This document shows, piece by piece, positions 16,050 to 25,009 of a DNA stretch of 64,000 nt; position 1 is the first letter of the stretch; each line of letters opens with the position of its first letter. The position numbers and the translations under genes were made by a program. The stretch is from the NCBI RefSeq assembly GCF_001667505.1, contig NZ_LZHZ01000035.1, positions 124,001 through 188,000 on the forward strand, given 5' to 3'. The stretch comes from Mycobacterium sp. ACS1612 (lineage in GTDB: Bacteria > Actinomycetota > Actinomycetes > Mycobacteriales > Mycobacteriaceae). Under the pieces are notes generated by a model. That model saw only the letters and a list, made by a program, of their open reading frames with translations. It was not told where the DNA came from and did not search any database.

Positions 16050-17633
16050 CTAACCAAGCCGCAGCAACTTCATCTCCGCAAGACGCTGCGGCAACCCGTC
16101 GACGTAGGCGGCCAGCGCTTGGCCGTCCGTGGACATCGCGCGCTCAGCCGTGCCTGCCTGTAGCGCAGCGAGCAACGCGTCGCGATCGCGGCTGCCGTCC
16201 AGCAGCGGCAGCGCCAGACGGTCCAGCGGCGACAACACCTGTGTCTCGTGCCAGAGGTTGAAAGTCGACGCTTCACTGTCGTTGCGCGTCAACTCCGCCA
16301 TGCGCCTTGCGGTTTCGTCGAGCCGCAGATTGCCTGTCACCGGTTCCGGGGATACCGGGTGGAGTCGACAACGCCCCTGGCCCTGCAGGATCAGCACGCC
16401 CATCAGGTTGTCGACGAGGTCCGGGATGCCGTCGCTGGGATTCAGCCCGGCGCAGACCAACCGCTCGTGCACCGCATCCACCAGATCCTGGCGTGACAGC
16501 GTCCACGGCCAGCGGGCGGTGAGCGCGGCGAGTGCGGCCTTGACCCCCGGATCGTTGGTGAACAGCGTCGCCCCGTCACCCTGGTCGAATTCCTGACGCG
16601 AGTGGTCCAGACGGGTTTCACCGTCGACCGGCGGCGCCGACACGGCGATGTGGAAACGACGGAATCGCGACGGGTCGGGGTTGTAGCGAATCCGTTGTGC
16701 GCGGTCGGCGTGTACGAACAGCGTTTCGCGGAACGTGCGATCGGCGACGAAGTCGAGGTATTGCTCCACCAAAACCTGCACACCGCCGCACTTTTCGAGC
16801 AGATACTCCGCGACCTTCGGTCCGTAGTTGGCAGGCACCATCGCCTCGGGGCGTGCTTCTGACAGATACACCAGGCCGTGTGCGCCTGCGCGGCCGAGCA
16901 TCTCGTAGAAGTAGCACGGCGCGTTGAACGTCTCGAGTTCGTCGTGCAGGAGGAACGAATCGGCGAAACCCATAGCGTGGGTCTTGGAATCGGCGATGAT
17001 CCGCGCCAGTGCACTGTCCGCGGACTGCGCTTCCTCCAGGAAGTCGACCATGCGCCTGGCCTCGCGCACCTTGTCTTCCGGTGAGGTGCTGCCGCCGCTG
17101 GCCAGCAGCATCGCGTCGCGCAACACCTCCTTGGACTTCCAGCCCGGGTACACGTTGTAGCTCAGGTAGGCGACGCCCTGTGGTGCGAGCAACCTGCGGA
17201 AGGCGGCCAGTAGCGCGTCTTGCACCTCAGGCGGCACCCAGCTATAGACGCCGTGTGCGATGACGAAATCGTATTGGCCCAACGCATCCAGATCCAACTC
17301 GGCGATATCGCCGGGCAACAACTCCAGGTTGGACATGCCCAACGCCTGCACACGCATCCTGCCCTGGTCGATCTGCACTTGCGACAAGTCGATGCCAACG
17401 ACGCGGGCGTGCGGATGCGCCGCCGCGAACGGGAGCAGGTTACCCCCGCTGGCGCAGCCGATCTCGAGCACGCGTGCCGTCGCCAGATCGGGCGTCTCCA
17501 ACCCGAACAGGCACGCGACCGCGGCCAGTAACCCCGGTGCGGACTGCGGAAATGAATTCGAGGTGTACGGCGTCGCGTCGTAGTCGGCGCGAAGCTGGTC
17601 CATCGCGTCGGCCAAATCGTCAACTGGATGCAT
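16050..17633 (-). CDS. Class I SAM methyltransferase with methyltransferase regulatory domain
   Basis: A protein of 527 residues from ATG 17633 (MHPVDDLAD); an in-frame start 21 bases upstream is possible. The N-terminal SAM-binding core has motif I VLEIGCASGGNLLP, an acidic residue after VVGIDLS and motif II-type FVIAHGVYSW, at about 55-150. The middle section resembles the methyltransferase regulatory domain (pfam10119). The C-terminal 150 residues are a winged-helix-like region of the kind found in predicted protein-lysine methyltransferases of this architecture. It starts 45 bases after the prolyl-tRNA synthetase gene on the same strand, so the two are probably co-transcribed. Target unknown; modification of a protein is the usual prediction. 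Confidence 0.8.
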   Translation of the reverse strand: MHPVDDLADAMDQLRADYDATPYTSNSFPQSAPGLLAAVACLFGLETPDLATARVLEIGCASGGNLLPFAAAHPHARVVGIDLSQVQIDQGRMRVQALGMSNLELLPGDIAELDLDALGQYDFVIAHGVYSWVPPEVQDALLAAFRRLLAPQGVAYLSYNVYPGWKSKEVLRDAMLLASGGSTSPEDKVREARRMVDFLEEAQSADSALARIIADSKTHAMGFADSFLLHDELETFNAPCYFYEMLGRAGAHGLVYLSEARPEAMVPANYGPKVAEYLLEKCGGVQVLVEQYLDFVADRTFRETLFVHADRAQRIRYNPDPSRFRRFHIAVSAPPVDGETRLDHSRQEFDQGDGATLFTNDPGVKAALAALTARWPWTLSRQDLVDAVHERLVCAGLNPSDGIPDLVDNLMGVLILQGQGRCRLHPVSPEPVTGNLRLDETARRMAELTRNDSEASTFNLWHETQVLSPLDRLALPLLDGSRDRDALLAALQAGTAERAMSTDGQALAAYVDGLPQRLAEMKLLRLG

Positions 17634-17677
17634 CACCGCGGCATCGGACCACAATTTTCTTAACGGAAGGTGTCGAT

Positions 17678-19084
17678 TCAGTACGCCCTGGCGACGTAGG
17701 CGAGCGCGTCGTCATCATGATCGGTGTCGGGCAGCGAGCCGTCGGAGCCATGCAGGCACCGCACTGTCAATCCGCTGGTCGCGAGATCCTGTTCGCCCGC
17801 CAGGCCGACGGTTTTCCACGGCAGCCGCGCCACGCCTGTTTGCGCGGCCTCGCGAGCCTGGTCGACGGTGGTGCAGTCGGTGATGGCCGCGTCGCGGCGC
17901 GCCGTCGCGGCCGCGAGCATGTCGCCCTGCATCTGCATGACGAGGTGGGCGACCCGGTCGGCGACCTGGTCGACGCCCACTGTGGACTTCTCGCGGGTGT
18001 CGCGCCGGTACAGCAGCGCGGCGTTGTTGCCCAGGTCGCGTGGCCCGATCTCCACCCGGATCGGCACCCCTTGCAGGTCCCAATCGGTGGCGCGCCTGCC
18101 GAAGGAGTGGTCGACGTTGTCGTCGAGGATCACCCGTATGTTGTGGGCCGCGAGGTCGTCGACCAACGCCGAAGCGGCCTCACACACCGCGCCGTCGTCA
18201 TCCTTGACCACGACGACAACGGCCTGCACGGGCGCCAGCGCGGGCGGCAAAACCAACCCGTGGTCGTCGCCGTGGCACATGATCAGCCCACCCAGCATCC
18301 GTGTGGACGCGCCCCACGACGTCGTCCAGCACAACTCGCTTCCGCCGTCGACGTTGGAATAGCTGATACCGAACGCGCGACTGAACCGCTGGCCGAGTTC
18401 ATGTGAGGTGGCCATCTGCAGCGCCTTGCCGTCGCGCATGACCCCCTCACAGGTCATGGTGTTCTCGGCACCGGCGAAGCGCTCCGTTGCGGTTTTGCGG
18501 CCGACGACGACGGGCATCGCCAGCACGTTGACCAAGAAATCCCGGTAGACGTCGTACAGGATGCGACGGGCGTACTGGCCCGCTTCGGCCTGGTCCGCGT
18601 GCGCGGTGTGGCCCTCCTGCCAGAGAAACTCCGTGGTACGCAGAAAGATTCGCGGCCTCAGCTCCCACCGAACGACGTTGGCCCACTGGTTGAGAAGCAG
18701 CGGAAGATTGCGATGGCTGTCGATCCACTTCGCCATGTACTCACCGACCACCGCCTCACTGGTCGGGCGGATGGCGAGCGGTTCGGCCAGTTCCTTACCG
18801 CCGCCATGCGTGACGACCGCGAGTTCGGGACTGAAACCCTCGACGTGCTCGGCCTCACGATCGAGGAAGCCCATCGGTATCAACAACGGGAAGTAGGCAT
18901 TCTGGGCGCCTGCCGCTTTGATGCGGGCGTCCACTTCGGCCTGCATTCGCTCCCAGATCGCGTAGCCGGTGGGCCTGACGACCATCGTTCCGCGCGCTGG
19001 CCCGTTGTCGGCCAGCTTCGCCTTGGTCAGCACGTCTTGGTACCAACGCGGGAAGTCGTCTTGCTGAGAGGTCAGCACCGCCAT
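17678..19084 (-). CDS. proS: Prolyl-tRNA synthetase, archaeal/eukaryotic (type 3) form
   Basis: A 468-residue class II synthetase. It has motif 2-like RPRIFLRTTEFLWQEGHTAH and the proline-site segment LAIRPTSEAVV, plus TSWGASTRMLGGLIMCHGDDHGL, a motif 3 typical of the archaeal/eukaryotic-like ProRS. The bacterial-type editing insert between motifs 2 and 3 is absent, and the length is well below the approximately 580 residues of the main mycobacterial ProRS. The protein is complete, ending in the characteristic aromatic YVARAY. It would charge tRNA-Pro in the cytoplasm. Since mycobacteria normally carry a bacterial-type ProRS, this is probably a second copy, possibly conferring tolerance to ProRS inhibitors (inference). 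Confidence 0.92.
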   Translation of the reverse strand: MAVLTSQQDDFPRWYQDVLTKAKLADNGPARGTMVVRPTGYAIWERMQAEVDARIKAAGAQNAYFPLLIPMGFLDREAEHVEGFSPELAVVTHGGGKELAEPLAIRPTSEAVVGEYMAKWIDSHRNLPLLLNQWANVVRWELRPRIFLRTTEFLWQEGHTAHADQAEAGQYARRILYDVYRDFLVNVLAMPVVVGRKTATERFAGAENTMTCEGVMRDGKALQMATSHELGQRFSRAFGISYSNVDGGSELCWTTSWGASTRMLGGLIMCHGDDHGLVLPPALAPVQAVVVVVKDDDGAVCEAASALVDDLAAHNIRVILDDNVDHSFGRRATDWDLQGVPIRVEIGPRDLGNNAALLYRRDTREKSTVGVDQVADRVAHLVMQMQGDMLAAATARRDAAITDCTTVDQAREAAQTGVARLPWKTVGLAGEQDLATSGLTVRCLHGSDGSLPDTDHDDDALAYVARAY

Positions 19085-19151
19085 ATGACCAAGGCTAAAG
19101 GTGCGGGGGAAGCGAATTTTTCGTTGCCGAGGCTGCCGTAACCTCCGTGGC

Positions 19152-19901
19152 GTGAGTCGAGGCCGATGGTTCCCGTTCGCTCTGGCGCTCGTCGCCGCCG
19201 CCGCGGTGTCGGCGGCGCCTGCAAGTGCCGACCCGGATGCGCTGTGGACCGTCGTGCACGACCAGTGCGTGCCGGATCAGCAGGCGCGCGCCGACCCAGC
19301 ACCGTGCTCGCAGGTGAACCTCGACGGCGGATACGCCGTTTTGAAGGATCTCGTCGGCGCGACGCAGTTTCTGCTGATCCCCACCGAGCGGATCTCCGGT
19401 ATCGAAAGCCCCGTGCTGCTCAACCCGAACGCGCCTAACTACTTCGAGGCAGCCTGGGAGGCAAGGAAATTCGTCGACGACCGGGCAGGTGTCGACATTC
19501 CACGCGACTGGATGAGTCTCGCCGTCAACTCCGCCGCCGCGCGAACGCAGAGTCAACTGCACATCCACATCGATTGTGTTCGCGCCGATGTGGGGGACAC
19601 GCTGAGCCGACGCATCGCCGAGGTCGGCCCGCAGTGGGCGCCGTTCCCCGAACCGTTGGCGGGTCACCAGTATCAGGCATTGGCGGTTGCGGCTGAGACG
19701 CTGGAGGCGACCAATCCTGTTCAGTTGCTTGCGAAGCGGGCCGACGACATGGGTGCCGAAACGCTCGCGGTGGTGGGCACGTTTCTGGCTGACGGTCGGC
19801 CCGGCTTTGTGGTGCTCGCCAGCCGCGCCGACCCGGCGCTCGGAAACCCGGGTGCGGCTGAGGAATTGCAGGATCACGCCAGGTGCCCACCGGGAAAGTG
19901 A
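19152..19901 (+). CDS. cdh: CDP-diacylglycerol pyrophosphatase, secreted
   Basis: A 249-residue protein from GTG 19152; an earlier in-frame start would add a basic extension before the signal peptide. The signal sequence (FPFALALVAAAAVSAAPASA) is followed by DALWTVVHDQCVP and a HIT-like HIHIDC motif near residue 140, the active site of Cdh proteins. It hydrolyses CDP-diacylglycerol to phosphatidate and CMP outside the membrane. Conserved Cys residues (DQCVP, PCSQV, HIDC, ARCPPG) suggest disulfides. It is divergent from proS with a 67-base gap. Confidence 0.85.
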   Translation: MSRGRWFPFALALVAAAAVSAAPASADPDALWTVVHDQCVPDQQARADPAPCSQVNLDGGYAVLKDLVGATQFLLIPTERISGIESPVLLNPNAPNYFEAAWEARKFVDDRAGVDIPRDWMSLAVNSAAARTQSQLHIHIDCVRADVGDTLSRRIAEVGPQWAPFPEPLAGHQYQALAVAAETLEATNPVQLLAKRADDMGAETLAVVGTFLADGRPGFVVLASRADPALGNPGAAEELQDHARCPPGK

Positions 19902-19908
19902 CCCGCTG

Positions 19909-20199
19909 CTACACACACAGGTTGAACAGGCAGACTCCCCCGGGAGGCTCCCAGCCGCCGTTCCATCCGCCGGGAATCGGACCATCACCCTGCCATGGCG
20001 GCGGGGGCGCCCATCCCACCGGACCGGGTCCGCCCCAGCCGGGACCGCCATGCCATGGAGCGGGTGGCCCCGGGTGCCAGTCGACGGGGGCAGGCGCAGG
20101 CCCGGGGTCGGCATTGGCGGCTCCGGCGCCGATCCCAACGGCGCCGGCGGCGAGCCCACCCGCGATGGCAAGGGCGGCAACGAACTTGACGGGTTTCAT
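19909..20199 (-). CDS. Small secreted Pro/Gly/Trp-rich protein
   Basis: A 96-residue protein with a good ribosome binding site (AGGAGT) before ATG 20199. A signal peptide ends at ANA-DPGPAP (about residue 30). The mature chain is almost all Pro, Gly and Trp (repeats of WHGGPGW and GWAPPPPWQG) and ends in CLFNLCV, with two Cys that could form a disulfide. It belongs to a mycobacterial type of small exported proteins without known function; similar types are at 21468 and 23216. Confidence 0.72.
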   Translation of the reverse strand: MKPVKFVAALAIAGGLAAGAVGIGAGAANADPGPAPAPVDWHPGPPAPWHGGPGWGGPGPVGWAPPPPWQGDGPIPGGWNGGWEPPGGVCLFNLCV

Positions 20200-20299
20200 C
20201 GTTGATCACTCCTAGTGGTTCGTCGATCAGGACAACACCACTCATGTTCGTCGGCGAACGTAAGCACGCACTGTGCGCCGCTTCAGCATCAGCTATTCA

Positions 20300-20977
20300 T
20301 CAGCCGAGAAACAGCGGCAGCCTCTCGGCCAGCGCACCCAGCTGGGCGCGCTGATGCTGGGTGGGCGAGCGTCTTCCGGTGCCGATCAGCAGGGCGTCCT
20401 CATCGGACAGCGACGCGGGAAGCGCTGCGCCTGCGATGTTCTCGAGCATGGCGCGGGAATGACGCAGTCCGGCCGCGGGTGGACCCGACGCGGTCGGAAC
20501 AGGGGCGATCAGGTCGAGATGGTGCAGCGTCCATTCGAGCACGTAAGCGGACAGATAGTCGGCCGCGGTGAGGACTTGCCCACGCGTGCCCACCCGCATG
20601 TCGGGGTCGACGAGTTCGGCGGCGCGGCCCGCCGCCGCACCGATGTCATCGAGGTGGAACTTCAGCAGGCCAGAATCTTCGTAGGCGGCGGCCAGTCGGA
20701 CGGTGAGGGCGTCGAGCGGGTCGTCACCGGTCGGCGGGGCATCGGCGATCTCCCAGTAGGTGGTGTCGTTGCGCGTCGGTTCGGCGTCCGAGGGCGTGAC
20801 GAGCGTGATCAACACATCCTGCGCATCGATGATCAAGTGGCACACCAGATCTCGCACCAGCCAGCCCGCGCACCCGGACGGCTCGGCAAAATCCGCCTCG
20901 TCGAGTTCGGCCACCGCCGAGCGCAGGGCCGTCCACGAGCGTGAGAACTGGGTCAGTTGTTGCACAGGTGGCAGCAC
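20300..20977 (-). CDS. Maleylpyruvate isomerase N-terminal (mycothiol-dependent DinB-like) protein, TIGR03083 type
   Basis: A protein of about 225 residues, taking the GTG at 20977 (VLPPVQQLTQF); the frame is open to 21067 but that part lies within the neighbouring gene. The start region, ALRSAVAELDEADFAEPSGCAGWLVRDLVCHLIID, is the typical beginning of the mycothiol-dependent maleylpyruvate isomerase/DinB family: a conserved Cys-Gly-Trp-x-VRDL segment, then a metal-ligand His (CHLI). A second His pair is in LEWTLHHLDL. The 3' end of the upstream gene on the same strand overlaps by about 25 bases. Substrate unknown. Confidence 0.75.
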   Translation of the reverse strand: MLPPVQQLTQFSRSWTALRSAVAELDEADFAEPSGCAGWLVRDLVCHLIIDAQDVLITLVTPSDAEPTRNDTTYWEIADAPPTGDDPLDALTVRLAAAYEDSGLLKFHLDDIGAAAGRAAELVDPDMRVGTRGQVLTAADYLSAYVLEWTLHHLDLIAPVPTASGPPAAGLRHSRAMLENIAGAALPASLSDEDALLIGTGRRSPTQHQRAQLGALAERLPLFLG

Positions 20978-21297
20978 TGCTTGTCGTCGTCGGTCAAGTT
21001 GTGCAGGAACACCGCATGATTCGGGCATTTCGCGCCGTCGGTTCGCAGTCCCAGCGTCGACCAGCAATCGGCGAACGGCTGCTCAGGGCAAGCCGCGACG
21101 GGGAATGTCTCGAGCGGGGCACGAAATTCGGCCAGCGAGGGGAGCAGGTGTTCGCGATTCGGGGCGTAGCCGAGCACGTGCCAACGCTGACCGGCGGCCC
21201 CGGCGTCGAGGAACACGGACGTCAGACCCTTACTGATCATCACGTCCGTGGCACCGGTGTCGTGGTCGGCGGTGATGATGTTGGCCACGAGCCCCAT
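20953..21297 (-). CDS. Conserved hypothetical protein with C-terminal CCHLC
   Basis: Start chosen at ATG 21297, six bases after a GGAG site, giving 114 residues; the frame is open further upstream to 21459. No domain is recognised. The sequence begins GLVANIITADHDTG and ends with several Cys (ACPEQPFADC, AKCPNH, CCHLC), which may bind a metal. It overlaps the following DinB-like gene, so the two are probably co-translated. Confidence 0.5.
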   Translation of the reverse strand: MGLVANIITADHDTGATDVMISKGLTSVFLDAGAAGQRWHVLGYAPNREHLLPSLAEFRAPLETFPVAACPEQPFADCWSTLGLRTDGAKCPNHAVFLHNLTDDDKQCCHLCNN

Positions 21298-21467
21298 CAA
21301 ACACTCCAGCCAGGGCACTGGTTGTGCGGCGCACCGGTAACCAACCGCCGTCATCGGACGATAAGCCACACGACGAACCAGGTATCGCTGACCGTGGCGA
21401 GGCGCTAGCCTTGCTCGGAAGTCGGGTCCGGCGCTCTGGGGCGCCACCAGAGAGGACAACCGGGTTT

Positions 21468-22070
21468 ATGACCGAACGAACACGCGCCGCGTTGGTGCGG
21501 GTGGCAGTCGCGGGTGCTTTCATCGCTGGTGGCGCACTGGCCGCGGCCGGGCAGGCCGTCGCGGAACCCGCGGCGCCGCTACCGACGCCGACCCCTGGCG
21601 TGCCGCCTCCACCCGGTCAGCCGGTGCTGGACCCGAACGCCGGGGCGCTGGCGGCACCTCCGCCGCCGCCTGCGGGGCCGCCGACGGTGCCCGAGATCCA
21701 GAACCCCGTCTACGGCGCCGGGCAGACGCCGGGCAATTTCGGGTACCTGCGGGATCTGTGGCACACCTTCCACAGCGGCAACCCGCTGGAGAACCTGACC
21801 GCGCCGATCGAGGGGGCGCCAGGGCCGCCGCCTGGTGCGGGCCCGCCGCCGCAACTACCGCCCGGGTACATCTCCATCAACGCCCCCGAGTCCAACGGGC
21901 CCCCGCCCAAGGGACCGGCGACGGGCGGACCGCCGTTGCCGCCCGGGTACTACCCGCTGAACGGCCCGCCGCCGCCCGGGTACTTCGACACGCCGCCGGC
22001 CGACCCGGCTGCTCCTCCGGCCGACCCGGCAGCACCACCGATCATTCCGCCGGCGCCGCCGGCTCCTTGA
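21468..22070 (+). CDS. Secreted proline-rich protein
   Basis: A 200-residue protein starting at ATG 21468. A signal peptide ends near AVA-EPAAPL (about residue 34). The mature protein is about one-third Pro, with repeated PPPGY, PPLPPGYYPLNGPPPPGYFD and PADPAAPPADPAAPP segments. A central non-repetitive block, NPVYGAGQTPGNFGYLRDLWHTFHSGNPL, may be the functional part. Likely cell-wall associated. No enzyme motif. Confidence 0.7.
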   Translation: MTERTRAALVRVAVAGAFIAGGALAAAGQAVAEPAAPLPTPTPGVPPPPGQPVLDPNAGALAAPPPPPAGPPTVPEIQNPVYGAGQTPGNFGYLRDLWHTFHSGNPLENLTAPIEGAPGPPPGAGPPPQLPPGYISINAPESNGPPPKGPATGGPPLPPGYYPLNGPPPPGYFDTPPADPAAPPADPAAPPIIPPAPPAP

Positions 22071-22124
22071 TCTGAGGAGCTGACGTACAGGACCAACCCA
22101 GATTCCGCTCCTAGGCTCGCGGAA

Positions 22125-23114
22125 ATGAAGTTGGTCGGTTTGGAAGAACATTTCGCGACGCCCGAGTTGATCGGCGCATGGCAGGCCCTGGAGCCGCAGT
22201 GGCGGGATATCGGCATCGCCGGTTCGGCCGACGACGAAATCGGCCTCCGGCTGACCGATCTCGACGGCGAGCGGATCGCCGCGATGGACGCCACCGGTCT
22301 CGACGTCTCCGTTCTGTCGATGACCACCCCGGGGCTGCAGAACCTCAGCCCGCAGGATGCGGTGGCGCTGCAGGCGGTGTCCAACGACACGCTCGCCGAC
22401 GCGGTCCGCCGCCATCCCGATCGGCTGCAGGGCTTCGCCGCACTCGCGACCCCTGCCCCCGATGCGGCAGCGGCCGAACTCGAAAGGGCCGTCAGGAAAC
22501 TCGGGTTCAACGGCGCCATGCTCTACGGGCGCACCCGCGACCGCAATCTCGACCATCGTGACTTCTGGCCGATCTTCGAGGCGGCAGAGGCACTCAACGC
22601 GCCGCTGTACCTGCACCCACAACCGCCGCCACCGAACGTGCGGGCCGCTTACTACAGCGGACTGGGCGATGCGGTCGACGCCGCATTGGCCACCCACGGA
22701 TTCGGGTGGCACTACGACGCGGGCCTGCAACTGCTCCGGCTGATCCTTGCTGGCGTGCTTGACCGGTTCCCGGATGTGCAACTGATTCTCGGGCACTGGG
22801 GCGAGGTGATGCTGTTCTACCTCGACCGCATCGACAGGATGACGCGCATCACCGGCCTTGCCCGGCCGATCTCCGAGTACGTGCGCACCAACGTCTACGT
22901 CACGCCGGGCGGCGTGTTCAGCCAGCGTTACCTGCAGTGGTCTCGCGAGGTGCTCGGCGCCGACCGCATTCTGTTCGCCTCCGACTATCCCTACGTGCTG
23001 GCAGCAGACGGCGGCAGCCGCCGCTTCCTCGAGGAGGCCGACCTCAGCGACACCGAACGGGAAAGCATCGGCGCGGGCAATTGGGAGAAGCTGTGCGCCG
23101 GGATCCGTCGGTGA
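22125..23114 (+). CDS. Amidohydrolase-2 family (ACMSD/resorcylate decarboxylase-like) protein
   Basis: A 329-residue TIM-barrel metalloenzyme. The first ligand motif is E-x-H-like in LEEHFATPE at residues 6-14. A His is in YLHPQPPPPN, a second in LILGHWGE, and the catalytic Asp in FASDYPY near residue 290. These match the ACMSD/gamma-resorcylate decarboxylase subgroup, which decarboxylates aromatic or related acids. No pathway genes flank it. Start ATG 22125 begins exactly at the conserved N-terminus. Substrate unknown. Confidence 0.85.
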   Translation: MKLVGLEEHFATPELIGAWQALEPQWRDIGIAGSADDEIGLRLTDLDGERIAAMDATGLDVSVLSMTTPGLQNLSPQDAVALQAVSNDTLADAVRRHPDRLQGFAALATPAPDAAAAELERAVRKLGFNGAMLYGRTRDRNLDHRDFWPIFEAAEALNAPLYLHPQPPPPNVRAAYYSGLGDAVDAALATHGFGWHYDAGLQLLRLILAGVLDRFPDVQLILGHWGEVMLFYLDRIDRMTRITGLARPISEYVRTNVYVTPGGVFSQRYLQWSREVLGADRILFASDYPYVLAADGGSRRFLEEADLSDTERESIGAGNWEKLCAGIRR

Positions 23115-23215
23115 CCTGACCGACGCTGGAGGGGAGCGGCCGGCCGCGCCGGGCGTGGGCTAGGATGCTTACGTCAGCTAAGGATCCGGTTTCGTCTCAC
23201 CACTGGAGTCATGTC

Positions 23216-23488
23216 ATGACCTCGATCAAGACCACGCTGGCTGCCATCGCAGTTGCGGGCGGGCTCTCGGCAGGCCTGGGTGCTGCCGTCGCGAACGCTG
23301 ACCCCGCACCGCCGCCGCCCGCGCCCGTGCAGGGTGAAGTGCCGCCGGACTGGGCGCCCCGCAAGCCGGCCGAGGTGTGGGACGGGCAACCCGTCGTGTG
23401 GTACTCGGGTTGGGGCGGACGCTGGGGCGTATGGATCAACGGAGGCTTCATTCCGCTGTCGTCGAACCCGGTTACCGGCGGCGGGTAG
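23216..23488 (+). CDS. Small secreted protein, Trp/Gly-rich
   Basis: A 90-residue protein from ATG 23216. It has a signal peptide (TLAAIAVAGGLSAGLGAAVANA) and an acidic/Pro-rich start, then a conserved aromatic block, WDGQPVVWYSGWGGRWGVWINGG. It resembles the group of small mycobacterial exported proteins that includes the 19909 product. No function known. Its stop is one base from the convergent FKBP gene. Confidence 0.65.
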   Translation: MTSIKTTLAAIAVAGGLSAGLGAAVANADPAPPPPAPVQGEVPPDWAPRKPAEVWDGQPVVWYSGWGGRWGVWINGGFIPLSSNPVTGGG

Positions 23489-23489
23489 T

Positions 23490-24134
23490 TCAGTCCGAAA
23501 TGCCGAGGACTTTGATCGCGAAGATGAGCGAGTCGCCTTTCTGGATGCCGGCGCTCGGCTGACCTTCCGGATATCCGTCGGCAGGGGTCATCGCGACCGC
23601 CACGGTGGATCCGACCTTCTGTCCGGCGATGGCCTTCTGGAATCCCGGCACGACGCCGGTGAGCGGAAACTCGGCGGATTGTCCGCGTTCGTAGCTGCTG
23701 TCGAACACAGAACCGTCGCGTCCGTTGACCCCCATGTAGCAGACCGACACCGTCGCCGTGGGCGGCACGACCGGCCCGTCGCCGGGCTTCAACGTGTAAA
23801 CCAGCGTGTCGGTCACGCTGAACGGGCCGCTCACCTTGATCAGCGGTGCGGCCGTATCGGTGGATCCGGTGACCGCGACGCTGCCGGTGGCACCGGACTG
23901 CGTCCACTCGGGTGCGCCGTCGCCAGCCGGAGGCGCCGTCGGGCAGGTGCTGGCGTCGGTTGCGGTTTCCGCGATGGAGGGCGCGGTGACCACGTCGGTG
24001 CCGGAAGCCGAAGATGAGGTCGCCGCAGACGGCGTTGAATCCGAACCACATGCGGAAAGGGTGACGGCGAGCGTCGCGGCACCGGTGGCGAGCGCAACGA
24101 ATGAAGGCCAACGAGAGAAGTTCACGCTCGACAC
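23490..24134 (-). CDS. FKBP-type peptidyl-prolyl isomerase lipoprotein
   Basis: A 214-residue lipoprotein. A lipobox, LSAC, follows a hydrophobic N-terminus (about residues 26-29). A Ser/Thr-rich spacer precedes an FKBP domain: VYTLKPGDGPVV, VCYMGVNGRDGSVFDSSYERG, then FPLTGVVPGFQKAIAGQKVGS and a final DSLIFAIKVLGI. These are the hallmark strands and the VIPGF-like active loop. It is probably a secreted protein-folding factor anchored to the membrane. The GTG at 24134, or a GTG nine bases inside, is the start. Confidence 0.87.
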   Translation of the reverse strand: MSSVNFSRWPSFVALATGAATLAVTLSACGSDSTPSAATSSSASGTDVVTAPSIAETATDASTCPTAPPAGDGAPEWTQSGATGSVAVTGSTDTAAPLIKVSGPFSVTDTLVYTLKPGDGPVVPPTATVSVCYMGVNGRDGSVFDSSYERGQSAEFPLTGVVPGFQKAIAGQKVGSTVAVAMTPADGYPEGQPSAGIQKGDSLIFAIKVLGISD

Positions 24135-24148
24135 GCTACACAGGTCGA

Positions 24149-24757
24149 CTAATCGACCGCGATCTTGCGCAAGAGGTAGTTCCAGTACAGGACTTCCCGG
24201 CCCTCGTCCTCATAGCCCAGAGTCTTCTCTGACGTCACGACCTCAAAGCCTGATTCGGTGATGACGGGCAGAATTTCGTCCGCCGTATACGATTTGAGTC
24301 CGGACTGCGCATACAGGTCGCTCTTGTCGGGCACGGTCAGTCCGAAGACGCCGCCGGGGAGTAGCTTTCGGTGTACCTGTCGCAGCAGTCGGGTGGGATA
24401 GATGATGTACTCCATCACGCCGAGCATCACCGCCGCATGGAACGAGGAGTCCTTGACCCGCCATTGCGATTCGAGGTCTTGTTCTATCACCTTCTTGTAC
24501 GGCAATTTTCGCGCGCGACGGACCATGGCGCCGACGCCGTCGATACCGGTGACGTCGTGGCCATGTTCGAAGAACAGCAGCGACGAGAGCCCCGTGCCAC
24601 AGCCGAGGTCGAGGATGTTCGCCCGGATCGGCCCCAGCGCATCGACGATCAGCTGCGGCACATCCACGTACGCGGTGTACTTCATGTCATCGCGCAGATC
24701 GCGTTCGTAGGTCTTCGCGAGGTGTGAATAGATCGCTTTCACTGATGTGAGCCGCAC
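24149..24757 (-). CDS. Class I SAM-dependent methyltransferase
   Basis: A 202-residue (or 197 from the inner GTG at 24742) methyltransferase. Motif I is ILDLGCGTGLSS (about residue 48-59), followed by the acidic VTGIDGVGAMV and LLPGGVFGLTVPD. This is a UbiE/Methyltransf_11-type fold. It lies 14 bases after the FKBP gene but transcribed before it, so both are probably in one unit. Substrate unknown. Confidence 0.82.
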   Translation of the reverse strand: MRLTSVKAIYSHLAKTYERDLRDDMKYTAYVDVPQLIVDALGPIRANILDLGCGTGLSSLLFFEHGHDVTGIDGVGAMVRRARKLPYKKVIEQDLESQWRVKDSSFHAAVMLGVMEYIIYPTRLLRQVHRKLLPGGVFGLTVPDKSDLYAQSGLKSYTADEILPVITESGFEVVTSEKTLGYEDEGREVLYWNYLLRKIAVD

Positions 24758-24833
24758 CGGAACAGACGATAGCGCTTAAGGATGCGTGACAGCGGCCGAA
24801 TCGCCAAGGCCGATACTCCGACCGCGAAAAGTG

Positions 24834-24863
24834 TTGGACCGGTGGCGAACCGCTTGTTAGTGT
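24834..24863 (+). promoter_or_regulatory. Probable promoter for the small ORF and hydrolase
   Basis: A TTGGAC -35-like hexamer at 24834 and TAGTGT -10-like hexamer at 24858 are separated by 18 bases. They lie about 40 bases before the small ORF with the strong ribosome binding site. Support is by sequence only. Confidence 0.4.
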
Positions 24864-24900
24864 GCGGACGGCCGTGACATCACGCGAGGAGGTGAGACCC

Positions 24901-24957
24901 ATGAACCAAGTGACCACGTGGGTGCTCCCACTCGTGTTCACGGTCGAGCAGCGATAG
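24901..24957 (+). CDS. Small ORF with strong ribosome binding site
   Basis: An 18-codon frame (begins MNQVTTWVLP, ends VEQR) starts at ATG 24901 after a near-perfect Shine-Dalgarno, GAGGAGGTGAG. It ends 52 bases before the alpha/beta hydrolase start. Such a site is far stronger than that of the hydrolase itself. It could be a translated leader peptide or a short membrane peptide (hydrophobic centre WVLPLVF). Confidence 0.4.
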   Translation: MNQVTTWVLPLVFTVEQR

Positions 24958-25009
24958 CCGTAGGTGTCGCCGGGAGCGCCTGAACAAGGCAATCTCGAAA
25001 GGCAACACC

